Shown here piece after piece: positions 17,478 through 26,537 of a stretch of 64,000 nt of DNA (positions are counted from its first letter, which is position 1; each line of letters opens with the position of its first letter). The stretch comes from Oceanisphaera sp. IT1-181 (GTDB taxonomy: Bacteria; Pseudomonadota; Gammaproteobacteria; Enterobacterales; Aeromonadaceae), in assembly GCF_033807535.1 (NCBI RefSeq), contig NZ_CP136856.1, positions 1,855,001 to 1,919,000 of the forward strand, read 5' to 3'. A program made the position numbers and the translations under genes. The notes beneath the pieces were generated by a model. The model ran no database searches, was not told the DNA's origin, and saw only the letters and a list, made by a program, of their open reading frames with translations.

Positions 17478-18163
17478 TGCTGTGGCTGGCAATGCCGCTC
17501 ACGGCCGCCTTGTATTTAGCCGTTAAGAAACTGGCGCGCCATTATAAAAGCCCGCTGATCAACACCATTATGCTGCCGGCACTGCTGATCATCGGCTTGC
17601 TGGTATTAACGGGCCAAGATAGCAGTACTTATCAGGCAGGCACCAAACCGCTCAACTTATTATTGGAATTGGCGGTGGTGGCCTTTGCTCTGCCCTTGTA
17701 TCAGCAGGCGGCTAAAATTCGCCAACAGCTGTGGCCAATCGTGCTGTGCTGCAGTATCTCAGTGTTAATTTCGGTAGGCACTACCTTACTACTGGGCGGC
17801 ATTTTGCATGCCCAACCGCAACTGCTGGCCTCCATTGCCACTAAATCTATCACCACGCCCTTAGCCATGAGTGTCAGTGCCACCATGGGCGGCATTCCGG
17901 CCATTGCCGCAGGCTTGGTGATCATAGTGGGCATGATGGGCGCTATTATTGGCTTTCCACTGCTGAAAATCGCCGGTGTGACGCACCCTGAAGCGCAAGG
18001 TTTGGCGATGGGTGCCAGTGCTCATGCCATCGGCACCGGTGCAGCTGCCGAAGTGGGGCCGGTGCAAGGCGCTTTTGCTTCATTAGCCATGGTGGTGTGC
18101 GGCATTGCTACTGCCTTATTGGCGCCGCCCTTGTTTCATTTGTATCTTTGGTTGATAGGGTAA
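17474..18163 (+). CDS. LrgB/CidB-family membrane protein (YohK-like)
   Basis: 229 residues (E. coli YohK 231) with multiple helices. The LrgB hallmark KSITTPLAMSVSATMGGIPAIAAGLVIIVG is followed by GLAMGASAHAIGTGAAAEVG. It is the partner of the preceding LrgA-like protein and starts within its stop codon. The pair follows sbcB without a gap. In E. coli yohJK sits directly upstream of cdd, and here too cdd follows next, a conserved neighbourhood. Confidence 0.9.
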   Translation: MMLWLAMPLTAALYLAVKKLARHYKSPLINTIMLPALLIIGLLVLTGQDSSTYQAGTKPLNLLLELAVVAFALPLYQQAAKIRQQLWPIVLCCSISVLISVGTTLLLGGILHAQPQLLASIATKSITTPLAMSVSATMGGIPAIAAGLVIIVGMMGAIIGFPLLKIAGVTHPEAQGLAMGASAHAIGTGAAAEVGPVQGAFASLAMVVCGIATALLAPPLFHLYLWLIG

Positions 18164-18299
18164 GAGAAAAGGTGAGGGGTAAGGAGGGAGGCGTGAAGCA
18201 AAACCAACGCTTTATACGGTAAGTCGTACACTATACGTCAAAGAAAGTGCCCAATCTTGGAGCCATGAGCCTAATGCCTAACAACAGGAGAGTTCAACT

Positions 18300-19169
18300 A
18301 TGAATGACGCACTTAAACAAACGATCGACCAACATCGACTCAACCGGCTAACGCGCTTTAGCCCAGAGCAAATCCAACTGTTAATGGACGCCAGTCAATT
18401 GGGCACAGGCGCGCTGGCGTTTGCCTTGTTACCGCTCGCCGAAGCCAAAGCCCAGGTACCAGTCTCTGATTTTGCCGTGGGCGCCATCGCCATAGGCGGC
18501 TCGGGTCATTGGTATTTAGGGGCCAATGTGGAGTTTGTTGGTGTGCCCTTACACCAATCGGTTCACGCCGAGCAAGCGGCCATCGGGCATGCGGCGTTAT
18601 TTGATGAGCAATACATAGAGAGAGTGGTGGTCAGCGCCAGCCCTTGCGGCCAGTGTCGCCAATTTATGCACGAGCTCAATCAAGACGACCTGCTACTGGT
18701 TTGGCCCGAACACCATTTTATGCTCAATGAATTACTGCCTCACGCTTTTGGTCCGGCAGATCTTCAGCAAACCTATGGCCTGCTCAATCACCCCACCGCC
18801 AATTTAACCGCCAGCTCTCAGCCTACATCGGAACATAAGCCCGATGCACTTACGCTTGCAGCTTGGGATCACGCTTGCGCCAGTTATGCGCCTTACAGTC
18901 ATAACCGAGCAGGCGTCGCCTTATTATTAAACGATGGCCAAATTTGTCCGGGTCGCTACTTAGAAAATGCCGCTTTTAATCCTAGCCTAGGCGCCTTGCA
19001 ATTAGCCTTAAGTCAGCTGTATTTGCAGGGTTATACGCTCGCGGACATTAAACGCGCCGTGTTGGTGGAAGCCCTTGCAGAAGTACAACAGGCAGCGCAC
19101 GCGGCTCTACTATTAGGCCAGCTGTGCGATGTGCCTTTGGAAGCCTTAGTGTTGGCCCGTGAGGCGTGA
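18300..19169 (+). CDS. cdd: Cytidine deaminase
   Basis: 289 residues (E. coli 294), the long dimeric form with a catalytic N-terminal half and a degenerate C-terminal half. It deaminates cytidine and deoxycytidine in pyrimidine salvage. The zinc and catalytic residues are in VHAEQAAIGHA (His, Glu) and SPCGQCRQFMHEL (two Cys). CAGGAG lies upstream of the ATG. It follows the YohJ/YohK pair after 136 bases, as in E. coli. Convergent with recR. Confidence 0.96.
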   Translation: MNDALKQTIDQHRLNRLTRFSPEQIQLLMDASQLGTGALAFALLPLAEAKAQVPVSDFAVGAIAIGGSGHWYLGANVEFVGVPLHQSVHAEQAAIGHAALFDEQYIERVVVSASPCGQCRQFMHELNQDDLLLVWPEHHFMLNELLPHAFGPADLQQTYGLLNHPTANLTASSQPTSEHKPDALTLAAWDHACASYAPYSHNRAGVALLLNDGQICPGRYLENAAFNPSLGALQLALSQLYLQGYTLADIKRAVLVEALAEVQQAAHAALLLGQLCDVPLEALVLAREA

Positions 19170-19245
19170 ACAAGCGTTCGCCTAGAATGGACACGGCAGC
19201 TAGGTTAGCTGGGTTCTGTGCCCTTCACCCTTCTCTCTTCACGTA

Positions 19246-19854
19246 TTAGCTATTAGAAAAGTGATTGCGGCCCATAAAGGAGTGGCTCAGGGTATTGCCA
19301 TCGACCAACTCCAGCTCGCCGCCAATTGGCACGCCGTGGGCGATACGACTTACCGCTACGCCGTGGTGACTGGCGATATCAGCAATATAATAGGCAGTAG
19401 CCTCGCCTTCTACGGTCGGGTTAGTGGCCAAGATCAGCTCAGAAAATGACTCGCGCGCCAGCCAACTGGCGAGCTTATCTAGCCCTAACTCTTCGGGACC
19501 TACGCCGTCCAGCGGCGACAAATGTCCCATCAACACAAAGTAGCGCCCTTGATATTGACCGGTTTGTTCGATGGCCACCACGTCGGCGGGGCTTTCTACG
19601 ATGCACAACTGGCCGCTCACGGCGCGCTTAGGATTGGCACACAGCGGGCAAATTTCTTCTTCGGTAAAGGTGCGGCACTGGCGACAGTGACCGATTTTCT
19701 CTAACGCTTCATCCAATATATGGGCTAAGCGTCGGCCACCGGCGCGTTGGCGCTCTAACATGGCAAACGCCATGCGCTGGGCCGACTTTGGGCCCACACC
19801 GGGTAAGATTTGCAAACTCTTGATTAACTCATCCAACAAGGGACTAAAGCGCAT
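19246..19854 (-). CDS. recR: Recombination protein RecR
   Basis: 202 residues. The N-terminal helix-hairpin-helix (LQILPGVGPKSAQRMA) is followed by a four-cysteine zinc finger (CRQCRTFTEEEICPLC) and a TOPRIM domain (CIVESPADVVAIEQTG). It acts with RecO/RecF to load RecA at gaps. It is the last gene of the dnaX-ybaB-recR cluster, a very widely conserved order. The 210-base gap to ybaB is longer than usual and contains a perfect hairpin, CAGGCACT/AGTGCCTG (20024-20031, 20037-20044), without a T-run. Confidence 0.97.
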   Translation of the reverse strand: MRFSPLLDELIKSLQILPGVGPKSAQRMAFAMLERQRAGGRRLAHILDEALEKIGHCRQCRTFTEEEICPLCANPKRAVSGQLCIVESPADVVAIEQTGQYQGRYFVLMGHLSPLDGVGPEELGLDKLASWLARESFSELILATNPTVEGEATAYYIADIASHHGVAVSRIAHGVPIGGELELVDGNTLSHSFMGRNHFSNS

Positions 19855-20064
19855 AGTCAGACTCTTAGTAATAGCGAGGGATAAATAGGGAGTAGAAATG
19901 CCACCCTTAAGTGAGGGTATAGTAACGTAAGCGAGGTAAAGCTGGCTAATCGAACACTCTGGTTGAGAGTCTTAGAGGCAGAAAAATTAAGGTATTATGA
20001 CCCCTGTGTAACCCCCAGTGATACAGGCACTGGTTAAGTGCCTGAGGATCAAGGGCAAAAATGC

Positions 20065-20394
20065 CTAGAACGGCATTTTGAAGCCCGGTGGTAATTGCAT
20101 GCCACCGGTAACTTCACCCATGCGGGATTTATTTTGTTCTTCTACACGACGAACTGCGTCGTTAACGGCCGCAGCCATCAAGTCTTCTAACAGCTCTTTG
20201 TCGTCTTGCAGCAAACTTTCATCAATTTCAACGCGACGTACTGAGTGGCTACCGGCCATGGTAACTTTAACCAAACCGGCACCGGCTTCACCTACCACTT
20301 CTAACAAGGCAAGCTCTTCTTGCAGCTTCTGCATTTTCTCTTGCATCTGCTGAGCCTGCTTCATGATATTGCCCATTCCACCTTTACCAAACAT
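20065..20394 (-). CDS. ybaB: Nucleoid-associated protein YbaB/EbfC
   Basis: 109 residues, equal in length to E. coli YbaB. It forms a DNA-binding dimer of tweezer shape. Typical MFGKGGMGNIMKQAQQMQEKMQKLQEEL opening coiled coil (given here in part: residues 1-28), then the KVTMAGSHSVRRVEID strand and the LPPGFKMPF tail. It lies 49 bases after dnaX in the same direction. Confidence 0.96.
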   Translation of the reverse strand: MFGKGGMGNIMKQAQQMQEKMQKLQEELALLEVVGEAGAGLVKVTMAGSHSVRRVEIDESLLQDDKELLEDLMAAAVNDAVRRVEEQNKSRMGEVTGGMQLPPGFKMPF

Positions 20395-20443
20395 ATCTGC
20401 TCACTCTTAGTTAATAAATCATTAAGGGATAAAATACGCCGCA

Positions 20444-23167
20444 TTACTGCGCCATAGGTTCTATGCTGTCGCGGTCTAATTCGGCCGCAAAGCGGGATAT
20501 CAAAAATTGTACCGCATCATCGGCCTCAATTTCATCTTTTGCTTGGCTTATCGCACTCTGATAAAGCTGCTGCTCAATATCAAACGGCGTTAAGCTGCCC
20601 GTCTGCTCACCCACTTGCACCTGTAAATTGATGGCAGCTTGCTGCTGCTCACTTAGCACGGCCGCCAGCTCTACACAGGCTTTGTCATTTAATAAGTGTT
20701 TATGATCAGGGTTTAGCCACAATTGCCATTGATTGGGGCTTTGTTGTACAAGGCTGGAGTGCATGGCCAATTGGCGCAATAAGCCACCGAGCGGCAACTG
20801 GGCCACCAAGGCGGTCCAGGTATCCGTGGCGTGGGCCAATAAGCTACTGGGCTTTAAGGGTTCCGGATCGGTGGCGGTTTGCGAAGCACCCGAGCGCAAG
20901 CCTGCCATCGCATTTAATTCGCCAGAAGCATTCAAGCCACCGGAGGCACTCAAGCCGCCAGAAGCAACAAAAGCAGGCGCAGGATTGGCCGCCTGTGGAA
21001 GTGTTTGTGCTCTGGCGGGCGGCGCGCTGGGCCGCGAAGTTGGCTGAGATGAGCGCGAACTCGCAGGAGTCACACTGGATTGCCACGTGGCCTGCGATGC
21101 TGTGTTGTCGCTCGCGTCATCCAACCAAGGTGGCAAGTCATCTGCATCCTGCTGCGCACCCATATCCGCATAAGAGTCCAACGGCGGCAGCTCGGCACCT
21201 TGGTTATGGCTATGGTTATGTTGGTCATTGCCAAACGACGCCGCCGGGCTCTGAGCCGAAGGTGCTTGCCCCTGACCCAAGGTCGAGCTGTGCGCTGGAT
21301 TAGACGCTTGGTTGTGCGTTTGAACGCGCTCAGGCACCGCAGTCACAGGGCTCGGCGCCGTGGCAGCTGGGCTGCTAGCATTATCCCCTTTTGATGCAGG
21401 AGGCACATAGCTGGGTTGAGCCTGACGGCTTACAGGGGTCGCACCGCGTACAGGCGTATTATCGGTCGCATCTAAGTCGTGACTGCGCAAGCGATTGCGC
21501 GTTTGCAGCAAACGACGAATTTGCGCCACATTGGCCGCCGCCGGATCGCCGGTCTCAGGTTCAACCTGCGACGGGTTTGTCTCCGCCAGACTACTGACAG
21601 ACGGATTAACTGCGGCTGGTGCCTGATTGCTTAACTCCACTGCTGGCGGTGCTTGAACCACTTGTGGAGAGGTACTTGGGATTGGGCTCGGCGTAGGCTG
21701 CATAGACGCAGCCGCTTGGTAACCAAACTGCGCCGCCTGCGTCAAAATCGTGTCTTGTTCGTGATAAAGCTGGGCCGCCAGCTGCGCATCCGCCTCATCG
21801 CTCACTGCAGTACCTTCAGCTACTGCAGAGCCCTCGATTGCAACGGAGTCTTCAACAGTAACAGAGTCCTCAACCACAACAGAGCCATCACTGGCCTCTG
21901 CCGCTTGATTGCCAGCACGTGGAGGCACCGCAACAACAGGCTCATTAGACGCTACAGTAGCGATGGCAGGTGCTAATTCAGGTGGCGCTATCTCTGGCGG
22001 CGACATGCGCGGCGGCTCAGGCTTTTTTACAGCATTATGCTCCGTTGCGACAGCTGTCGGCGTGGCACTGCCATGAGCCGCACTCGCCGCTTGAGGCCGA
22101 AACGCCAAGGTGCGTAGCAAGGTCATTTCCAGCGCGGCACGACCATCGGCGGCAAAGGGCAAGTCTTTGCGCCCTTGTAGGCAAATCTGGTAATAAAGCT
22201 GAATGTGCTCTGGCGAAATTAATGGCGCTAAGCGATTCAGATCATTGGCATAGGGCAGCAAAGGCTGGGCGGGCACTATTTGTGCCAAGGCCAATTGATG
22301 CCAAAAACCCACCAGCTCTTTATGAATATGATCGTAATCGGGCCCTTGACTGGCCAGATTGCTCACTTGCGCCAGCATAGCCGCACCATCGCCTGATAAC
22401 AGCGCATTCACCAAGCTCATTAGCTGGTTATGGTTAAGGTTGCCAAGCATAGACTCAACTTGCGCCAGCCTGATCTCACCGTTACCAAACGCCAGTGCCT
22501 GATCCGTTAAACTCAGGGCGTCGCGTACACTGCCATCGGCGGCCCGCGCCAATGCGGCCGTTGCTTCTATTTCAAAGGGCAACTGCTCTTGGCGCAAAAT
22601 ATGCTGCAGCTGACCATCAATCTGCTCTGGCTCTAGGCTTTTCAGATGAAACTGTAAGCAACGGGATAAAATAGTGATTGGTAGCTTTTGCGGATCCGTG
22701 GTGGCTAGCAAAAACTTCACATGGGGTGGCGGCTCTTCAAGGGTTTTTAACAGCGCATTAAAGCTGTGGCGCGACAACATGTGCACTTCATCAATTAAGT
22801 ACACCTTAAAACGGCCACGCGCCGGCTGATACTGCACGTTATCGAGCAGCTCACGGGTGTCTTCAACCTTAGTGCGGCTGGCGGCATCTATTTCTAATAA
22901 ATCGACAAAACGCCCTTGTTCGATTTCAACGCAACTGCTGCACTCACCGCATGGCTCAGGCGTAATGCCCTTATCGCAGTTCAGCGCCTTAGCCAACAAG
23001 CGCGCAATGGAGGTTTTACCTACCCCGCGGGTGCCGCTAAACAGATACGCATGATGCAGCCGCCCTTGAGCAAGGGCATTGACGAGGGCCGTCAACACAT
23101 GTTGCTGGCCGACCACTTCGGTAAAACGCTGGGGGCGCCATTTTCTGGCCAGAACCTGATAATTCAT
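20444..23167 (-). CDS. dnaX: DNA polymerase III subunit tau (and gamma by frameshift)
   Basis: 907 residues for tau (E. coli 643), the clamp-loader subunit that joins core polymerases and the DnaB helicase. The AAA+ domain has Walker A GTRGVGKT (45-52), a zinc site (CDKGITPEPCGECSSC) and DEVHML; domain III ends near residue 360. A long low-complexity linker follows (about 360-770), rich in Ala, Ser, Pro and Gln, with internal repeats such as VVVEDSVTVEDSVAIEGS and SGGLSASGGLNASGE. The C-terminal 130 residues are the polymerase-binding domain. The linker largely explains the extra length. A frameshift signal after codon 382 would give gamma of 383 residues. Confidence 0.96.
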   Translation of the reverse strand: MNYQVLARKWRPQRFTEVVGQQHVLTALVNALAQGRLHHAYLFSGTRGVGKTSIARLLAKALNCDKGITPEPCGECSSCVEIEQGRFVDLLEIDAASRTKVEDTRELLDNVQYQPARGRFKVYLIDEVHMLSRHSFNALLKTLEEPPPHVKFLLATTDPQKLPITILSRCLQFHLKSLEPEQIDGQLQHILRQEQLPFEIEATAALARAADGSVRDALSLTDQALAFGNGEIRLAQVESMLGNLNHNQLMSLVNALLSGDGAAMLAQVSNLASQGPDYDHIHKELVGFWHQLALAQIVPAQPLLPYANDLNRLAPLISPEHIQLYYQICLQGRKDLPFAADGRAALEMTLLRTLAFRPQAASAAHGSATPTAVATEHNAVKKPEPPRMSPPEIAPPELAPAIATVASNEPVVAVPPRAGNQAAEASDGSVVVEDSVTVEDSVAIEGSAVAEGTAVSDEADAQLAAQLYHEQDTILTQAAQFGYQAAASMQPTPSPIPSTSPQVVQAPPAVELSNQAPAAVNPSVSSLAETNPSQVEPETGDPAAANVAQIRRLLQTRNRLRSHDLDATDNTPVRGATPVSRQAQPSYVPPASKGDNASSPAATAPSPVTAVPERVQTHNQASNPAHSSTLGQGQAPSAQSPAASFGNDQHNHSHNQGAELPPLDSYADMGAQQDADDLPPWLDDASDNTASQATWQSSVTPASSRSSQPTSRPSAPPARAQTLPQAANPAPAFVASGGLSASGGLNASGELNAMAGLRSGASQTATDPEPLKPSSLLAHATDTWTALVAQLPLGGLLRQLAMHSSLVQQSPNQWQLWLNPDHKHLLNDKACVELAAVLSEQQQAAINLQVQVGEQTGSLTPFDIEQQLYQSAISQAKDEIEADDAVQFLISRFAAELDRDSIEPMAQ
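22017..22043 (-). other. Programmed -1 frameshift site making DnaX gamma
   Basis: The slippery heptamer A AAA AAG is in the zero frame (22028-22022, read leftward). A GGAG element (22043-22040) lies 11 bases upstream, as the stimulatory Shine-Dalgarno does in E. coli dnaX. After a -1 shift the ribosome reads GCC then TGA (22019-22017), ending at 383 residues, just past the clamp-loader domains. I see no strong downstream stem-loop. Confidence 0.8.
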
Positions 23168-23180
23168 CGGTAGTTAGTGA

Positions 23181-23255
23181 CCCTTATCATTGGCAGTCTA
23201 GTTATTGGGTGTCTAATTATTGAGAGTCAAGTAATTGAGCGCCGAGTTATTCACC
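23181..23255. repeat. Degenerate 15-bp tandem repeat between apt and dnaX
   Basis: Five consecutive units of exactly 15 bases, such as GTCTAGTTATTGGGT, GTCTAATTATTGAGA and GTCAAGTAATTGAGC. They run from the dnaX leader into the last codons of apt. Read leftward the units contain TTGAC and CAATAA boxes, so one may serve as the dnaX promoter. Confidence 0.6.
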
Positions 23256-23792
23256 GTCAAACTGCACTAGGCTATTGACGCGAATGCCCATATTGTTGAG
23301 GCGCTGTAAGCCTCCCAAGGCAGGCAATGCGATCACAAAGGCCGCTTCTTGCACTTCACCGCCGCAACGACGTACTAATTTTACCGCCGCTTCTACCGTG
23401 CCGCCAGTGGCAAGTAAGTCATCGATAATCAACACTTTTTCACCGGGGGCGATGGCATCCACGTGAATCTGCAGCTTGTCTTGGCCGTATTCCAAGTCGT
23501 AGGCCACCTCAATCACTTCGCGCGGTAATTTATTGGGTTTGCGCGCCATAATAAAGCCCACGCCCAAGGCAGCGGCCACGGGTGCACCAAAGATAAAGCC
23601 ACGGGCTTCTGTGCCCAGCACTTTGTTGATGCCGGCATCGCGATACAAGTCGACCAAGGCATCTATGCTGGCTTTGAAGGCGATGGGGTCTTCCACCAAA
23701 CTGGTAATATCACGAAAAATCACCCCAGGCTTTGGATAATCCACAATGGCGGTGATGCTGTCAGCAATGAGTTTCAGCGTTTCTTGTTTCAT
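23247..23792 (-). CDS. apt: Adenine phosphoribosyltransferase
   Basis: 181 residues (E. coli 183). It converts adenine and PRPP to AMP in purine salvage. The PRPP-binding loop is VLIIDDLLATGGTVEAA (about residues 121-137), and the N-terminal DYPKPGVIFRDIT and EARGFIFGAPVA are typical. Directly upstream of dnaX in the same direction, as in E. coli. The 3' end runs into the 15-bp tandem repeat. Confidence 0.97.
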   Translation of the reverse strand: MKQETLKLIADSITAIVDYPKPGVIFRDITSLVEDPIAFKASIDALVDLYRDAGINKVLGTEARGFIFGAPVAAALGVGFIMARKPNKLPREVIEVAYDLEYGQDKLQIHVDAIAPGEKVLIIDDLLATGGTVEAAVKLVRRCGGEVQEAAFVIALPALGGLQRLNNMGIRVNSLVQFDGE

Positions 23793-24054
23793 AGCGTAGA
23801 TTTCTTAGTAAAAAATTTCATAATAAAGGCTGCCTTAATGGACCCGCAAGGGTTGGCCCGACCAGACTCGCGCACCTTGATAGCAGGCTTGCAGCTGTGG
23901 GAACTGGGCATAATAAAACGCATGGCGGCTAGATTGTCTTAAAACTGTTGGGGATTATAACAGGATGCGCCGCCCACTGGGAGTCAACGCAAGATTGTTC
24001 TGCAGTTAACGTCCCCTTCCCGCTCGGTTAGCCAGTCAGACACCAAATCGCGAA

Positions 24055-24086
24055 AGGGGCAGAGATGCATATGCATCTCTGCCCCT
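24055..24086. repeat. Perfect 32-bp palindrome
   Basis: AGGGGCAGAGATGCAT (24055-24070) is followed at once by its exact complement (24071-24086). It lies 26 bases after the stop of the small secreted protein gene (24113, leftward) and upstream of apt. In the leftward direction TTTCG follows, so it may work as a weak terminator. As DNA it is also a possible symmetric protein site. Confidence 0.7.
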
Positions 24087-24112
24087 ATTGGAGTGCGCTC
24101 GCTCTTGATTTT

Positions 24113-24304
24113 TTAAGGCCCGCAGAAACCGGGCAACTCCTTACCCTGTTTTTCTAGCAACCGACACTGGCGGTTATCCACTCCATCCCCCATCGATAAG
24201 GTCTGAATGACAATGCCGCTGTTAGCGGAAACTGTGCTTGCTTGGGCCGGTAACAACATTAGGGTAAATACCGCCGCCAACATAAGTGAAGTCATGGCTT
24301 TCAT
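24113..24304 (-). CDS. Small secreted hypothetical protein
   Basis: 63 residues. A clear signal peptide of about 22 residues ends PAQA, leaving a mature part of about 40 residues with two cysteines (CRLLEKQGKELPGFCGP), which could form one disulfide in the periplasm. GAGGGAAG lies upstream of the ATG. It stands alone, with 320 bases of non-coding sequence before apt. I do not recognise a family. Confidence 0.6.
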   Translation of the reverse strand: MKAMTSLMLAAVFTLMLLPAQASTVSANSGIVIQTLSMGDGVDNRQCRLLEKQGKELPGFCGP

Positions 24305-24572
24305 AATGCTTCCCTCTTACCTAAGTGAGCAGCCCTGCCATCACACCTGTTGACCTTTCAGGTATCGAAAAATCAATAAACTCTAAGTGCCGTTGCCTGC
24401 AAGGCCTGAATTAATCAGTAGGGCCCATGCCCTTCCGTTATGGCAACAATGTCTAACGGTTACTTATTAAGACGCGGTGAGAGAGACATTTATTACAAAA
24501 TATTATTATTTTTACACTCAGCACTCCCGCAATAATGCGGTAAACAGGCATCACCAACAAATTTCCGCGAGC

Positions 24573-24965
24573 TTAGGGCTTGGTTTTGTTGAGTTCCACT
24601 CCTGAAGAGTCAGGTATCAGGGGCAAGCGTAACATCCACAGCACTATCACCCCATAAACCAAGGCCAAGCCGATTCTTACGTACCAAAGCGGCATGAAAT
24701 ACATTGAAAATACAAAGCTGATGGCCATCATCCACAGTGCTCGGCGGCGAATAGGGGCTCGTATGCCTCGGTGAGTTTGCCAGTCGTGGATCAAAGGCCC
24801 AAACCACGGGTGATTCACTAACCAATAATGAATGCGCGGCGAGGACTTACTAAACAAAAAGGCGGCCAATAAAATAAAAGGTGTGGTGGGCATCACCGGC
24901 AAAAAGGCACCAATGATCCCTAACACCAAAGCCAGCCAGCCCAAAAAGGCAAATAATATGCGCAT
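24573..24965 (-). CDS. ybaN: Inner membrane protein YbaN (DUF454)
   Basis: 130 residues (E. coli YbaN 125), with the DUF454 hallmarks LGIIGAFLPVMPTTPFILLAAFLFSKSSPR and HPWFGPLIHDWQTHRGIR. Three or four membrane helices; function unknown. The start at 24965 is preferred over an upstream ATG because AGGAGA precedes it and the family starts with MRILF-like sequence. In E. coli ybaN lies beside apt, and here it is one gene away from apt. Confidence 0.9.
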   Translation of the reverse strand: MRILFAFLGWLALVLGIIGAFLPVMPTTPFILLAAFLFSKSSPRIHYWLVNHPWFGPLIHDWQTHRGIRAPIRRRALWMMAISFVFSMYFMPLWYVRIGLALVYGVIVLWMLRLPLIPDSSGVELNKTKP

Positions 24966-25445
24966 ACTTTCTCCTAATCGCCGCAAGGCTCACCATAACA
25001 AAATCTGTGCCTCAAGGGCAGCAACATAGGCGCTTAAGGCCAGTAGCCACACGCCTCGTATCAGGCCTGCCAGGCTCGATAAATGTGCGAACCGTGTCGC
25101 CCATTTAATGCCGCTATTTAAAACCGCTTAGGACGTAATGGCAGCCCGCACCCGAATGCCTATCAATAGGCATAACAGGGTAGCCCTCAAAAACATCGTC
25201 AATATTAGCTGCCAACATGAGGGGCTATCATCAACGAAAACTGCTATTTTCGCCCTAAAAAGCGCAACAGCGCGGACTTTTTAATTTATTGCATTGGTTT
25301 TCGCTACAAAGCGTTTAAGCTAATCCTAGATTCTTCAGCTACTTGGTACTCAATCAGGCTTGTTTTAAGATAACGATAAAGCCATTACCTGCAGACGCCA
25401 GTAGCCTTGTCTCTTTATCTGGCCTTAAAAAGGATGGCCCTGCTC
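24966..25445. other. Intergenic region between divergent ybaN and EEP gene
   Basis: About 480 bases with no supported gene. It contains a small hairpin, ATGCCTA/TAGGCAT (25156-25162, 25167-25173), without a T-run. Promoters for both flanking genes must lie here. Confidence 0.5.
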
Positions 25446-26531
25446 ATGGAATTAACTCTGTTTTGGCTCGCCACCGCATTTACCGGCCTAATAACGCTAC
25501 TGCCCTTGTGGCAAAACCCCGTTTGGTGGGTACGCGGCTTGGATTTCCCCCGCGTACAGTTTATCACTCTGATAGCCGCACTCACCCTACTCGTCTTATG
25601 GCGACTGGACATGAGCCAAGCCGCTCATTGGCCCTTGGTCATCTTAAATGTGGGTTATGTGAGTTATCACCTGTGGTGGATTTTGCCCTACACCCGTTTG
25701 TATCCTCACGAAGTGAAAACGGAAAGCGCCGCACAACCGCCACATATGCTGACCCTTCTTAGCGCCAACGTATTGGCCAGTAATCCCCATGCTGAGAGTT
25801 TGCTGGCCTTGGTGAAGCAGTATCAGCCGGATATCTTAGTCACCCTAGAGTCAAATTTATGGTGGCAGCAGCAGCTCTCGGTATTAGAAGCGGATTATCC
25901 TTATCTGATGCAATGCCCATTAGAAAATTTGTATGGCATGCATGTTTATTCACGCTTGCCGTTAAGCGATACCCACATTAGTTATTTAGTGGAGCAAGAA
26001 GTGCCCTCTATGCATTGTTTAGTGACGCTCACCGGCGGCTTACAAGTGCGCACACACTTTTTGCATCCAGCACCCCCTAGCCCTACCGAAAATGAAGAAT
26101 CCGCACCGCGCGATGCAGAGCTGCTCGCCGTGGCGAAGAGCGTGGCCGAGTGCAAGGTGCCGGTGATCGTAGCTGGCGACCTTAACGATGTGGCCTGGTC
26201 ACCGACAACCCGTTTGTTTAGAAAAATTAGCGGCTTACTGGACCCACGGATCGGGCGCGGCATGTTTAATACCTTTAATGCCCAGCACATTTTTATTCGC
26301 TGGCCGCTGGATCACTTATTTCACAGTGATCATTTTCGAGTAGTGAGTTTAAAACGCTTAAAACTGAAAGGCTCGGATCATTTCTCACTGCTCTCTTGCC
26401 TGAGTCTTAGGCCCCATACAGAAAATGGTCAGCCATTATTAGATTCCGACACGGCGGATCAAGAAACAGCCCAACAGAAGATGGCCCGAGAAGATATCTG
26501 CAAGAAAGACGTACCCGTACCGGAAAAATAA
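25446..26531 (+). CDS. Membrane-anchored endonuclease/exonuclease/phosphatase-family protein
   Basis: 361 residues. Two or three N-terminal helices (residues 1-85) precede an EEP domain that faces the periplasm in similar proteins. Catalytic motifs are all visible: LSANVLASN, LVTLESN, AGDLNDV and GSDHFSL, the metal-binding Asn, Glu, Asp/Asn and terminal Asp-His. A hydrophilic tail of about 45 residues follows. Substrate may be nucleic acid, phospholipid or phosphate ester; the sequence does not tell. The ATG at 25446 has GGATGG 8 bases upstream; an ATG at 25434 is possible. Convergent with the exonuclease gene, 6 bases apart. Confidence 0.85.
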   Translation: MELTLFWLATAFTGLITLLPLWQNPVWWVRGLDFPRVQFITLIAALTLLVLWRLDMSQAAHWPLVILNVGYVSYHLWWILPYTRLYPHEVKTESAAQPPHMLTLLSANVLASNPHAESLLALVKQYQPDILVTLESNLWWQQQLSVLEADYPYLMQCPLENLYGMHVYSRLPLSDTHISYLVEQEVPSMHCLVTLTGGLQVRTHFLHPAPPSPTENEESAPRDAELLAVAKSVAECKVPVIVAGDLNDVAWSPTTRLFRKISGLLDPRIGRGMFNTFNAQHIFIRWPLDHLFHSDHFRVVSLKRLKLKGSDHFSLLSCLSLRPHTENGQPLLDSDTADQETAQQKMAREDICKKDVPVPEK

Positions 26532-26537
26532 TCGACC

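Noticed and set aside
23168..23246. Possible SRP RNA gene upstream of dnaX, as in some bacteria
   Set aside because: The conserved GGAAGGAAGCAG-type core is absent; the gap is filled by the 15-bp repeats.
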